Positions 29,647 to 39,357 of a stretch of 64,000 nucleotides of DNA are shown here, one piece after another. How positions within the stretch are numbered: the first letter of the stretch is position 1; each line of letters opens with the position of its first letter. A program made the position numbers and the translations under genes. Origin of the DNA: Podospora bellae-mahoneyi (taxonomy: Eukaryota; Ascomycota; Sordariomycetes; Sordariales; Podosporaceae); NCBI RefSeq assembly GCF_035222275.1, contig NC_085882.1:3169501-3233500 (forward strand). Reading direction: 5' to 3'. A model generated the notes under the pieces. That model saw only the letters and a list, made by a program, of their open reading frames with translations. It searched no databases and had not been told where the DNA came from.

Positions 29647-32600
29647 TCAAGCAGACCCAGGCTCCTCACAAAGCACAGCATCCGTAAACGTCCCCCCCCT
29701 GCTCCCCTCCGAACTCGACGAGCCTTGCCCAGAGGTCCTCGGCCTGTCCCTAACAAGAGAATCCTTCTCCTCCTCGCTGAGCCGCAGTCGAAGCTTCTCG
29801 TCCAGCATGCTGACCAATCGCTCACTATACTGGTCCAGTAGGCCGCTCAGCATCGACTCGCTGACTGGCTTGTGCTCGTCCGGCTCGCGGCTGCTCCTGC
29901 TCCTGATCGCCCGTTCCCCCAGCGCCGCCGCCGTAAGCCGGAGTTCGGCGTCGAGTTCAGAGAGGATATCGCTGTTGATGGAATCGCTCGAGTTTAGTTT
30001 CTTGCGGTAGGCCCGTAGTTGACGGCAGGTTTGCTCGGTGGCCATGCTGAGGCTGCCAAAGCTATACCCGCTCCGCATATTTTGGTTGGACTTCTTCTTG
30101 GACTTTATGCTCGCCGTCGGCGTCATGTTCAAGGCCGGGAGAGATGGTCGGCGAAACATCCGCGCCCTGTTCTTGGGGCTATCGGGTGGTGGAGGGCTAT
30201 CTGATCTGCTGCCCCCTGAAGAGGCTCGCCGAGAGGGAGTCTCTTCTGCTACCCCGCTCCCCGGACTGAGTTGTTGCTTTTCGGTGTTGGGCGTCCTCGC
30301 CGTGTTTGTCGTCACATGGAACTTACTAGCCCGCCGATGTGAAGCACGGGGCGGTGATCTACGCCCGCCAGGGGACGTTGTTGGCCGTTGAAACTCGGCT
30401 AACTCTGCTTTCGAGAGAACCTTTCGTAACGGCGGTCTGGTGGATGTCGAAATGTTCTTGTCGGGTGACGGATCGCGAGTTCGTGACCCGCTAGCGACGG
30501 GATCTTGAAAGTCAAGCGTCCAGATCATAATGGTACCATCCTCGCCCACACTGACGACTCTCTTTCCACCTTCATCACCGTCGATCAAAACGACACCATT
30601 GATAGCCTCGGTGTGGCCCCATTCGCGGTCCAAAAACAACCCAGACTGAGCGTCGTATATCCGCACCGATTTGTCCGTGTTGGAGATACCCAGCAAGAAC
30701 GACAGATCACCATTTCCAAGCTGGCCAAATGTGAGAGATTCCAAAACGACAGATTCCAGTCCCGCCTCATCGTTGCACTTGAAAGACCCAAGCAGCCGCC
30801 CAGTTGTGAAATCATAATGGCAGACCGAGCGGTCCAGCAAAGCGACAAAGATCGCCTTCTCATCAGGTGTCACCGTCATGGATGACGGAGAAGCCTTTAG
30901 CGAAACGACCTTGGAGGGTATCGCGGCCATAGCATCCGGCTCGTTCTCCTTGGTGACCAAATCGTGTATCTGAATCGTTCGATCCAGGGAGCACGTCATG
31001 AGCTTATCCTCAGTAGGGATGAGCACTTGCACAACCTTGGCAGTGAACTCCAGTGTCTGGAAGTGCTCAAAAGCACCTGTCGCCAACCGTTGAAACAGTT
31101 GGACTGTTCGGTCTCTGCCGCATGAAGCGATGAGGGTTCTCGACTGGCCCTCGTGAATCGTGATATCCTGGCAGTCTGACGAATGAGCCTTGGTCTCCAT
31201 CACGCACCCTCCTGTCGAAGAGTCCACGATCCGAAGAACACCCAGCTTGTCGCCAGCAACGAAGAGGCTGCCGTCACCTGTGGCTCTCACCACAACAACT
31301 TGATTGACCTCGACTTCGTTGCCCATGTCGAGTTGTTCAATGGGAACATCAAAGGCTGATTTGATCATGCCGTCCAGGTCCCAGATATTCACTCGCCCGA
31401 AGCCGGCCCACGTGAAGAAAGCGGCACCGAGTTTATTCGACGCAGAGAGCCGCTGGGTGCCAACGATAGGATCACCCGGGCCTGGTATAGGGATGCGTTT
31501 TGTGTCGTCTGGGGTAGTCCCAGGCATGTAATCCGGACCCCAAACATCAATCGACTGCTTGCTGTTGACCGTCACCAGGTTTTCAGCCAAGAACCCCATG
31601 GCCGCGAGGCCTTCTGAGGTCTGTGAGCTCCGAAGTGTTGGGTCTGGCGTGCCACTGAGGATTCCCTCGAGACTCACGAGGGCGAAATCGCCGTCCTCTT
31701 TGCCGCCCACATATACGCTCCCGTTTCGGGTGGAGATGCAGCCAATGTTGAAGCCAAGGTCCAGCACCTTGACAAGTTTCATTTGTTTATTCGTGTCGTC
31801 CAACAGGCATACGTGGCCCGTTTCCGAGCAGACAATGGCTTTCTCGTCGCTGATGGCGATTGCGCAGACGAATGTTTCGTCCAGCATGGTGCCCAGAAGG
31901 ATGTTTCTTCCGGAAAGGGGTTTTTGGGCTTGCTGAGCGGCGGCCTGAGCAGCTTGCTCTCCGCCAAACCTAGGCTTCACCGGGGTGGCTATTGAGCCTT
32001 CATCCACCCTCCAAACTTTCACGTGACGAACGCCCAGCGTAATCAGGTTGCTACCCATCCAAAACAAGCCCTTCACCTGAGCGGTACACCGATTTTGTTG
32101 AAACAGCTTTGCCGCACCTGTGCGGGGATCGATTTTCCATAGGTAAAGAAACCCATCGTTGGCAGCACCTAAGGAGGCCAGAAATTTGGTGTCTGGGGAC
32201 CATGCCACGGCGTTGACGCCAAACGTGTGTTCGCTAATCGAGACCAGTGGCGTGTCAGAGGAAACGTCCTGGAGGTTGAATATGAGCACCCGTGGAGCAT
32301 AGCCCGTCTCGCCCACGGCGAGATATCTTCCATCTCTACTAAGGGCCAGACAGGTGGCTGCCTTGATGCGCTCTCGACTCGTCCAGGTTTTGGAGCTTGG
32401 TGCGTCCAGCCAGTCTGAGCCGCCATATGAACCATCTCGCGGGGAGGGCGCCGCTCGGTTCCTACTATCGTTTGCTTTTGGGGTGCTGTTCAGTGTAGAA
32501 GATGAATTTGAGACCGGAGACACGGAAAATACGGGCACAGCAGAGGGTCTGGCCCGGTAGAATCGTTGAGAATAATGCTCGCCAGACACGTCCACCACCA

Positions 32601-32805
32601 CCACGGCGCCGCCAGCAATATAGGCGAACGATGAGTGGACCGTATCAAATCCGGTCGGGGAGCTGCAGGTTGTACCTATCACACGTCGGAGAGACAGGCC
32701 GGGTTCGCAGAAGCCGCGGGGCCGGATGGGAGAACGCGAGGGTCGGGAAAGATATGGAGAGTTGTTGGGCGTAAGCTTAAGCCGGTTGGAGGGAGTGGAT
32801 GCCAT
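29647..32805 (-). CDS. WD40 scaffold protein, MABP1/WDR62-like
   Basis: Single-exon 1052-aa protein. Residues about 40-780 are a string of WD40 blades, probably two propellers: VSISEHTFGVNAVAWSPDTK, LYLWK, SLDRTIQIHDL, FVALLDRSVCHYDF and AINGVVLIDGD ending MIWTLDF. The start LRRVIGTTCSSPTGFD with FAYIAGGAVVVVDV is characteristic of the MAPKBP1/WDR62 family, which in animals scaffolds JNK signalling and spindle poles. The fungal role is not established. Residues about 790-920 are disordered, Ser/Pro/Arg-rich, with many SP/TP sites suggestive of CDK or MAPK phosphorylation. The C-terminus has a predicted coiled coil (LLDQYSERLVSMLDEKLRLR). Start MASTPSNRLKLTPNN is the first in-frame ATG. Confidence 0.87.
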   Translation of the reverse strand: MASTPSNRLKLTPNNSPYLSRPSRSPIRPRGFCEPGLSLRRVIGTTCSSPTGFDTVHSSFAYIAGGAVVVVDVSGEHYSQRFYRARPSAVPVFSVSPVSNSSSTLNSTPKANDSRNRAAPSPRDGSYGGSDWLDAPSSKTWTSRERIKAATCLALSRDGRYLAVGETGYAPRVLIFNLQDVSSDTPLVSISEHTFGVNAVAWSPDTKFLASLGAANDGFLYLWKIDPRTGAAKLFQQNRCTAQVKGLFWMGSNLITLGVRHVKVWRVDEGSIATPVKPRFGGEQAAQAAAQQAQKPLSGRNILLGTMLDETFVCAIAISDEKAIVCSETGHVCLLDDTNKQMKLVKVLDLGFNIGCISTRNGSVYVGGKEDGDFALVSLEGILSGTPDPTLRSSQTSEGLAAMGFLAENLVTVNSKQSIDVWGPDYMPGTTPDDTKRIPIPGPGDPIVGTQRLSASNKLGAAFFTWAGFGRVNIWDLDGMIKSAFDVPIEQLDMGNEVEVNQVVVVRATGDGSLFVAGDKLGVLRIVDSSTGGCVMETKAHSSDCQDITIHEGQSRTLIASCGRDRTVQLFQRLATGAFEHFQTLEFTAKVVQVLIPTEDKLMTCSLDRTIQIHDLVTKENEPDAMAAIPSKVVSLKASPSSMTVTPDEKAIFVALLDRSVCHYDFTTGRLLGSFKCNDEAGLESVVLESLTFGQLGNGDLSFLLGISNTDKSVRIYDAQSGLFLDREWGHTEAINGVVLIDGDEGGKRVVSVGEDGTIMIWTLDFQDPVASGSRTRDPSPDKNISTSTRPPLRKVLSKAELAEFQRPTTSPGGRRSPPRASHRRASKFHVTTNTARTPNTEKQQLSPGSGVAEETPSRRASSGGSRSDSPPPPDSPKNRARMFRRPSLPALNMTPTASIKSKKKSNQNMRSGYSFGSLSMATEQTCRQLRAYRKKLNSSDSINSDILSELDAELRLTAAALGERAIRSRSSREPDEHKPVSESMLSGLLDQYSERLVSMLDEKLRLRLSEEEKDSLVRDRPRTSGQGSSSSEGSRGGTFTDAVLCEEPGSA

Positions 32806-34106
32806 CGCTCATAGCCATGTGCTGGATCGAATTGGCCTACGACGATGGACCGAGTCAGGATGAAAAGAACCAGAGACGAACGGGGGACCAGGGACGTCTG
32901 ACTAAGGAGTAAGAAACATCTGCACGGGTCGGGAGGTTTGGGTGAGTGTAACGTGTTGGGAAACAGCGGAGGCTGGGTGACTTTGAAGGTGACTGGAGCG
33001 GGCAGCAGTTGGGCAGTTGCGAGGCGGCGGTTGAGGTTGAAGTTGAGAGCAGGCGGGAGCTGTCCTAAACGAGTGATGACAGAATGGCGGGCCTATCTTC
33101 GGATATGCGTAGAAAGCTGCAGAGGCGTCCGAGTTGACCTGGGTCAGAAAGCATGTTTGGAGATAGGCGCAGTACTTTGCAGGCAGGAGAGGAGACGAGA
33201 TCGGATGGCGGTCGGGAGAGGAGAGAGCTTACAGTGACATTGACCGGCGGTGCAACGAGACAAAGTCAATTGTCTCGGGCAGGTGTCGTCGGTCAGAGCG
33301 ACGGCGCAACGCTCAGCATTTGCTTTTGGCGACTTTCAAAGATGTCGAGGGGAAAAAATCACCCTCCACTGGGCACCCGAAATGCATCTGGATCTCTTCT
33401 CAACTGGGCTCTTCCCACAGGGCAAGCCTTTCCTCTGTTGAGCGAAGCACCCACCATTTGTTTACAGGGGTGCAGGGGAGGGCTGGTGGTGGGCAGGGTT
33501 TGATGTGGCCCGTGCTCCGCTACCTTGTTTTTTAGCGCTGTTATTGCCCGGCATGTCAATTGGTCAATTAGGCTAGTCCTTTCCGAATCGGGCTGAATAT
33601 CTGAGCTCCCCGCCAATCACAGGAATGTACAGGTAGCCGGGGGTGACCCACTCCCGCCATGCCATTTCTCTTTTCCCCGCGAGGACAAGAGCCGTTCCTT
33701 TTTGGCAAGGCGATCATGCAATGTTAGCTGGCTACGAAGTATTGGTGCTAGCACTGGCACTGACAGCGGCAGAGTGATGTGTCTGTCCGACATCGCCTAA
33801 CCCTCAAGATTGTGCAACAATTGTCCATCTTAAACCTTGAACGAGCCCCCCACGATGTCAATCACTGACGAGCCAGTTTGGCCGTGTCAAAGACCACGGG
33901 ACCGGGGCGTCGGTGACAGCCCGCGGCACTGCATTAGCGCTTGTGCTGGCGAGCCATGAGGCGAGATGAGATGGCTTGTGTTGATCTGAATGTCCGGGGT
34001 AAAAAGGGCTTTCTTGGCTTCCTTATCATCTCAGCACCACAGAGAGATCCGTTATCGGGTTATATACAGCGTTGTACAGTTTGGGTCCTCCATGGCCACA
34101 TCTCAC
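32806..34106. other. WDR62-like promoter / RRG9 3' flank
   Basis: 1.3 kb upstream of the WDR62-like start and downstream of the RRG9 stop (tandem genes on the minus strand). Nothing recognisable; short plus-strand frames lack coding character. Confidence 0.45.
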
Positions 34107-35492
34107 TCAGCCCAAGAAACCCCCCATCTTCTTCCTGCCCCGATTCCACTTGGGATCGCGTACTACACCCTCGGCACGCCACTTCGCAGGCGGTTTCTTT
34201 CCAAGCTCAGCCCATTGAGCCCAAACCCGTTTGCCACGGTTAAACCATCTCCCCTGTCGCTCCTCCTCCTCCTCGGCGTCCGGTGTCCATTTCGACTTGA
34301 GAATTCTGCGGATAGCCTCCGGGGATACCTCGAACTTCTTGGCGAGCGTGGCGGTGTTGTACTGCTCAGGGAACTGCTTGTGCAAGGCCCGAATACCAGC
34401 AAGAGCGTCTGGCGACAGCTTCTTGCGCGGCATCCAGCCCTCTGGGAACTTTGCCTGGAGCGCCTCTTTCTGAATCTGCCACTCTTCCTTGCCCGCAGAG
34501 TCGGCCTCGGCCTCAGCCTTCCTTTTCGCCTCTTCAAATTCCTGCCGCCTCCTTTCCTTTCGTGCCAACTTGAGCTCGGCCTTCCTTGTCAGCCTTTCGG
34601 CACGAGCAGCCTCAAGTTTCAGAGCCATGGGGTTCGTTCGCTCCCGTTCTTCACGCTCCTTCTTCTCCTTCAAGGCCTTCTGTAGCTCGACCTTGCCCAT
34701 CGTCACTTCTCCGGACTCCATCATTTCCAGCTTCTTTCGCCTTCTCTCCTCCCTTTCCTTCTTCAGCTTCTTGAACTTGTACTTTTTGGGCTCCTTCTTT
34801 GGCGCACATTTTTCTGGCCTGTCGCGTTTTGGCCTCTTGCTTTTTGGCTTATCCTCCTTTTCGGCAGGCTGGGTGTCGGGTTCTCTTTCAACAGTGGTTT
34901 GGTCCTGTACTGGTCGGTCGCTGGATGGCACCTCGTCTTGATCCTTTGCTGGTAACTCACTAGATGGCGCCTCGTCATTTTCCTCCCCAACAACCATTGT
35001 GGTGTCGTGTTCCGCATCTGCCACTGCGCTGGCCTCTTCCCCCCCCTCCGGCTTCATTGCGGCAGCTTGCTGCGCCTTCTTCAACTTTTTTCTAGCCCAT
35101 TTTCCCAGAGGTTTTGGCTGAACCTCGCCAGAGTCTTGTGGGCTGGCCGATTCATTCTGTGTTGGTGTTTGAGCGTCTATCGTCACCTTTGTCGGTTCAA
35201 AAGGTGCATCGTGGGTGGTTTCGAAGACAATCTTGGGAGGACTTGGTTCCTGGTGCGCGGGGAGCCCTTCTGGCGGTGGCCAGGCACCCTCTTCTCTCCC
35301 CTCAGGGCATGATGTGTGAAGTAACCTGTCTCGTGTGCTACCGAGAGCAATTGTCCGTTGTAACGTGGATAATCGAGTCAGTGTCGAGTGGTAGCGAGGA
35401 ATGCGATATGCGCTCGTTGGTGGCGGGAAGTGGATTTGGCTGATGTTTCTGACAAATATTCGCAGGGCGGCCGTGCGGCAACAGCTATTCAT
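34107..35492 (-). CDS. RRG9: RRG9/neugrin-family mitochondrial protein
   Basis: 461 aa. Required-for-respiratory-growth protein 9, a mitochondrial factor needed for maintenance or expression of the mitochondrial genome; the animal relative neugrin works with the mitoribosome. An Arg/Ser-rich presequence ([34 protein letters not shown]) is followed by a long, highly charged Lys/Glu region (about 120-340) of low complexity. The conserved C-terminal block is [60 protein letters not shown] and SKWTP, a helix-turn-helix-like neugrin signature. Single exon. The charged middle is longer than in yeast. Confidence 0.88.
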   Translation of the reverse strand: MNSCCRTAALRIFVRNISQIHFPPPTSAYRIPRYHSTLTRLSTLQRTIALGSTRDRLLHTSCPEGREEGAWPPPEGLPAHQEPSPPKIVFETTHDAPFEPTKVTIDAQTPTQNESASPQDSGEVQPKPLGKWARKKLKKAQQAAAMKPEGGEEASAVADAEHDTTMVVGEENDEAPSSELPAKDQDEVPSSDRPVQDQTTVEREPDTQPAEKEDKPKSKRPKRDRPEKCAPKKEPKKYKFKKLKKEREERRRKKLEMMESGEVTMGKVELQKALKEKKEREERERTNPMALKLEAARAERLTRKAELKLARKERRRQEFEEAKRKAEAEADSAGKEEWQIQKEALQAKFPEGWMPRKKLSPDALAGIRALHKQFPEQYNTATLAKKFEVSPEAIRRILKSKWTPDAEEEEERQGRWFNRGKRVWAQWAELGKKPPAKWRAEGVVRDPKWNRGRKKMGGFLG

Positions 35493-36520
35493 GGTGAAGT
35501 CGGGTATAAATTGGCTGTGTGGTTATTGGCTGTGTGGTTGTTGGCTGTTGTTGACTTTCGATGTTGGACTCGGCCTGTCCAAAAAATTTCCAGGGATGCA
35601 AAGGGTTCGCGACGGGCTTAGCGGCACCGTTGCTATCGGTATCGCTATCAGCGACAGTGGTCAGTGCTCACAGCTTCTACAGCCTCACCCGAGCGAACCG
35701 CCTTGTCCCACCCCAACCCAACGACATGCCTCCAACTCTAATAAGGAGGACAGACGGACACATGGGTGAGAGATTTATGGTAACGAACAGGCACTACCGA
35801 GGCGCAGAATGCCATTTAATCGCCAAGAAAAACACCACGTCGGCCTCGTACATTGCCGACATTGCGGACGACGCCCAGGAACGGACACGTCCTCGTCCGA
35901 GCCGCCTTGGCCGCATCGACTCGTCGACTGTCAAGTGAAGGATAGATTGCTCGGTCCAGCCATACCCCCTGGATTCTGCTGCCGAAGCCATACCATGTGA
36001 ATATCCGGTACTCCTATGTATGGATTGAGGGGGGACTGTGCCTTGCTGTTCCGTGCTATCACCAGTCCCGCACACGGTACGGTAATGGGGTGTGCTGCAA
36101 CCCTGTTGTGGCGAATAGCGTGCACCGCACGTCATGAATGCTCGGGGACCTGATGAATCCTTTTTCCTCGTAGGGTTAGCTCTGTGAGTGAACGCCGCCT
36201 CGGCAAAATGGAGGGAAGTTGTGATTCGCGATGAGGGTTGTATTCTAGAGTCTATATCCTCTCTACGCCTCTTCCTGGTGCGGCCAAACAGATATTTCTC
36301 GGACTAGAGCTGCTTTCTCAGCAAAGCAGTGTGCTCGCGAGTACGAGTTGCGAGGAGAGTCACATTGTTGAAGGCACAGATAGATGCCCAAGGGGTCTTA
36401 TATGTAGTCTGGGATGTATATATGAGCCCTTTCCACGTCCGGTAGGCGAACCAAGGAGTTGGATCCTATTCTCCACGACCACAGCGTTGGGATTACTCCA
36501 TCCTACCTTCCTGATCCAAC
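35493..36520. promoter_or_regulatory. Divergent promoter, RRG9 and MpaB-like gene
   Basis: 1 kb. Just upstream of RRG9 a 16-bp imperfect repeat with ATTGG (CCAAT-box) cores lies at 35507-35551. The rest shows no gene. Confidence 0.5.
35507..35551 (-). repeat. Tandem CCAAT-containing 16-bp repeat upstream of RRG9
   Basis: aattggctgtgtggtt repeats as attggctgtgtggtt and gttggctgttg. On the minus strand this gives two CCAAT boxes 15-60 nt before the RRG9 ATG, plausible CCAAT-binding (HAP) sites for a respiratory gene. Confidence 0.6.
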
Positions 36521-37975
36521 ATGCCGCCCCCTTACGTCCTCGAACCAGGGAGGCGTGTGAACGCTTGGGACTATGAGTTCGAGTGGACGTCGGAGCACTA
36601 CACGCCAGAGCAGCTCAAGCCCCTGATCTACACCTACGACGAGCTTGCCTCCAAGGCCCTCGACCGCCTGGACGAGATAGCTGCCGAGTCTCGGTCCAAG
36701 ACATCATCACCGCCATACTCAGACTCACCACCACCTTCAACCTCAAGCCCGTCCTCATGCCCCTCCTCCCACGCCCAACACCTCTTCTCCCTCCTCCAAA
36801 CCCACGCCCCCCATGACCCAGTCTTGTCCCCTCTCTGGTCCCAACTCACCACCACCCCCCCCTGGGTCTCCCCCTCCCAAATCACCTCCGGCCAGCAAAT
36901 CTTCTACCGCTACCTCGGCCCCTCAATAGTAGGCCTCACCTTCCAAGCCCTCCTCGGCGGCTTCGGCTCCCCCCGAATAGCTGCCACCCTCTCCCTAACA
37001 GGCGGCTTCACCCCCCGCTTCGCCCGCCGCCGCCTCCTCGAAACCTTCCAGCACGTCCTCGACATCACCTCCTCCCCCTCGGCCCTCCACCCCCCCACCG
37101 GCCGCGGCTTCGTCTCCTCCGTAAAAGTCCGCCTCCTCCACGCCACCGTCCGCCGCAAGATTTTATCCCTATCCAGCTCAAAACCGGACTGGTTCAACGT
37201 TCAAGAAAACGGCATCCCCTGCAACGACCTCGATTCCATAGGGACAATAACAGCCTTCAGCACCATGCTGCTTTTTATCGGATTCCCTCGACAGGGGATA
37301 TGGCTGTCCGATCAAGAAAAGGAGGATTACCTCGCCCTATGGCGGTATGTAGCCCACCTGTTAGGCACCCCGACCGCCCCGTTTGAAAACATCGCCACGG
37401 CAAAGGTCTGGTTGGAAAGCCTGATCGTCTCCGAGATCTGCCCGTCGGGAGTGTCGAAACAGCTGGCGGAAAACATGATCGCCTCTCTCGCTCTAACCCC
37501 CCCAACATACGCTAGCAGGGCCTTCCTCCGAGCAGAAGGGTACTGGCTCAACGGACCTGCTTTATCACAAAAGCTCGGGATCGAGAGGCCGAAATGGTGG
37601 TATCTCGTTCTTGTGGGTGGGCAGTGCGGGTATTTCATGGCGGTTTCCTATTTCAAAAAATATCTCTTGCCCAGAAAATGGGAGGAGGGGCAGGTGGAGA
37701 GACTGAAAAGGGTGCTGAGGGAGGTTACCGTCCGGGAGGCGGGTGGGAGGGAGGCAGGGTTCGAGTTTAGGTTTGTGCCTAGCTGGAGGCAGCTTCACTT
37801 GACTGAGAAGGGTGAGGAGGAGACACAAAAACCAAAAAAAGACAGGTTTGGGAACCGGTGGACGGAGTGGAGGAATTTGATGGCTGCTGTCTTGTTGCTT
37901 ACGGCGGTGGGTTGGTTGGGGTGGTTGAGCACGCGGATGGTCTGCAGAGGTGTGGTGAGGATGGTGACACGGTGA
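36521..37975 (+). CDS. MpaB/latex-clearing-protein-type oxygenase (DUF2236)
   Basis: 484 aa, single exon. Resembles fungal ER-bound oxygenases of the MPAB/Lcp catalytic family (rubber oxygenase-like haem proteins; MpaB cleaves a farnesyl chain in mycophenolic acid synthesis). Visible family blocks: SGQQIFYRYLGPSIVGLTFQ, GGFGSPRIAATLSLTGGF, LLETFQHVLDI, FVSSVKVRLLHATVRRKIL, followed by GIPCNDLDSIGTITAFS and LWRYVAHLLGTP. The histidine in VRLLHATVRR is the likely haem-ligand region of this family. A C-terminal hydrophobic helix (LMAAVLLLTAVGWLGWL) suggests a membrane tail. No biosynthetic cluster genes surround it, so substrate is unknown. Ser/Pro-rich insert at about 60-85. Confidence 0.85.
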   Translation: MPPPYVLEPGRRVNAWDYEFEWTSEHYTPEQLKPLIYTYDELASKALDRLDEIAAESRSKTSSPPYSDSPPPSTSSPSSCPSSHAQHLFSLLQTHAPHDPVLSPLWSQLTTTPPWVSPSQITSGQQIFYRYLGPSIVGLTFQALLGGFGSPRIAATLSLTGGFTPRFARRRLLETFQHVLDITSSPSALHPPTGRGFVSSVKVRLLHATVRRKILSLSSSKPDWFNVQENGIPCNDLDSIGTITAFSTMLLFIGFPRQGIWLSDQEKEDYLALWRYVAHLLGTPTAPFENIATAKVWLESLIVSEICPSGVSKQLAENMIASLALTPPTYASRAFLRAEGYWLNGPALSQKLGIERPKWWYLVLVGGQCGYFMAVSYFKKYLLPRKWEEGQVERLKRVLREVTVREAGGREAGFEFRFVPSWRQLHLTEKGEEETQKPKKDRFGNRWTEWRNLMAAVLLLTAVGWLGWLSTRMVCRGVVRMVTR

Positions 37976-38463
37976 GAAGGAAGGACAAAACGGGGGAGGA
38001 GGAGGCGGTGTAAGGCTGGGAGAAACCCGAGTCTGAACGGGAACCGCTGATATTCGGAGCCATTGGTTGCCCTGGGAAAAAAGAGACAGGAACGCTCAAG
38101 ACATCGTCTTGGTGAAACACGTGTGCAATATAAGGGTTAATTATTACACATACTACGTACAATGCGCACATGCAAAGGAGATATCAGACAGAGTGCGAAA
38201 GTATGAACAATTACTTCTACTAGTATCCTGTCCTCATGCCAATACACAATCTCTCTCCCGCCTGAGACGAGAGAGAGAGAGAGAAAACCACCCACAAAAG
38301 ACCACCCCCCCTCTACTCTCTTTTGCGCAAAATGCTCCAAAACAATGCTGCTCCCGTAATGTAATACTGTGGAGGATATGCATGCAAGTCCCTAACGCCA
38401 GCCAGCCAAGCCTGTTTTCCCCCAGAAACGCCCTTGTTCGTGAGAATCAAATCAGTCGCTAAA
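37976..38463. other. Convergent region, oxygenase / calcipressin
   Basis: Nearly 490 bp. Contains a (GA)n run at about 38270-38284. It should hold both 3' UTRs; no gene seen. Confidence 0.5.
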
Positions 38464-39357
38464 TCAATGCTCCATCAACTCGACCGGTGGCCTCGCCGTG
38501 TGCGCCATGATCGGCCTTGGCGCCGTGATATTGACCGGGCTGATGTCCATAACATCCGCATCATCCTCCAGCCCCTCATCCGTCATGTCATCCACCGTCA
38601 CACACGGCAAGTTCGGGCTCTCCCCTCCCATCCCAATCACAGGCTGCGGCTGGAAGATCAAGGTCGAGCTCCTGCTCCTCTTCGTCCTCTGACCGCCCCC
38701 TTGCATAGTAGGGCTGACGGGACTGACTTCCCCCCTCTGGTTAATATTTACCCCGCTATTGGGATCATTCGAATGCCTCAGCTTGGCTAGCGCATCCGCC
38801 AAGTCCTCCGCGTGGACCATGGTATTAGGCGCGTCCTCTGTCCGGGACTCCCAGCCGTGGGGAGGCGATGGGGGAGGAGAAATGAAAAACAGCCTCCCGG
38901 CGTCGGGCAAGGCGAGGTGCTGGTCCTCCTTGTTGTTGATGGTCTCGAGGTTAATTTGCATGCCGAAGCAGACGCGGCAAGGGCGGCCCATGACTTCCCT
39001 CTCGTCCCATTCCCGACGGACGGCGATGGCTTCTTGCTCGGTCGAGAAGACGACCTGGATGCGGGCGGCGAATTTTAGTGGGGAGAAGTGGCGGACTGGG
39101 GCGGTTTTGTTGAGGGCGTCTCTGATGACGGCGAGGTTCTCGGAACGGAAGCAGTCGGGGTCGAGGTCGGTGATGAGGAGGGTGTTGGTGGGTGTTGTTG
39201 GCTTCTCCAGCGGTGGGAGGTTGGAGAGGTCGAGCTTGAGGTTGAGAGAGGCGCCCCGAGAGCGGCCAGATCGTGGGGAGCTGGACATGCTGCTGGGAGA
39301 GGGGAGGAGTCCGTCTGGAGAGGAGGGCATGGCGGTGGGTATCTGAATCGAAGGCAT
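38464..39357 (-). CDS. RCN1: Calcipressin, calcineurin regulator (RCAN)
   Basis: 297 aa regulator of the Ca2+/calmodulin phosphatase calcineurin. An RRM-like N-terminal fold (TLLITDLDPDCFRSENLAVI, FSPLKFAARIQVVFSTEQEA) is followed by GRPCRVCFGMQ and the diagnostic FFISPPPSPPHGWESR (SPPxSPP, phosphorylated by GSK3/MAPK in relatives). An acidic C-terminal half includes LEDDADVMDISPVN. The extreme N-terminus MPSIQIPTA contains P-x-I-x-I-x, close to the PxIxIT calcineurin docking motif. Canonical RCANs carry docking elements near the C-terminus, so this position would be unusual. Single exon. The upstream ATG context is atttt/aaaATGcc on the minus strand, favourable. Confidence 0.9.
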   Translation of the reverse strand: MPSIQIPTAMPSSPDGLLPSPSSMSSSPRSGRSRGASLNLKLDLSNLPPLEKPTTPTNTLLITDLDPDCFRSENLAVIRDALNKTAPVRHFSPLKFAARIQVVFSTEQEAIAVRREWDEREVMGRPCRVCFGMQINLETINNKEDQHLALPDAGRLFFISPPPSPPHGWESRTEDAPNTMVHAEDLADALAKLRHSNDPNSGVNINQRGEVSPVSPTMQGGGQRTKRSRSSTLIFQPQPVIGMGGESPNLPCVTVDDMTDEGLEDDADVMDISPVNITAPRPIMAHTARPPVELMEH

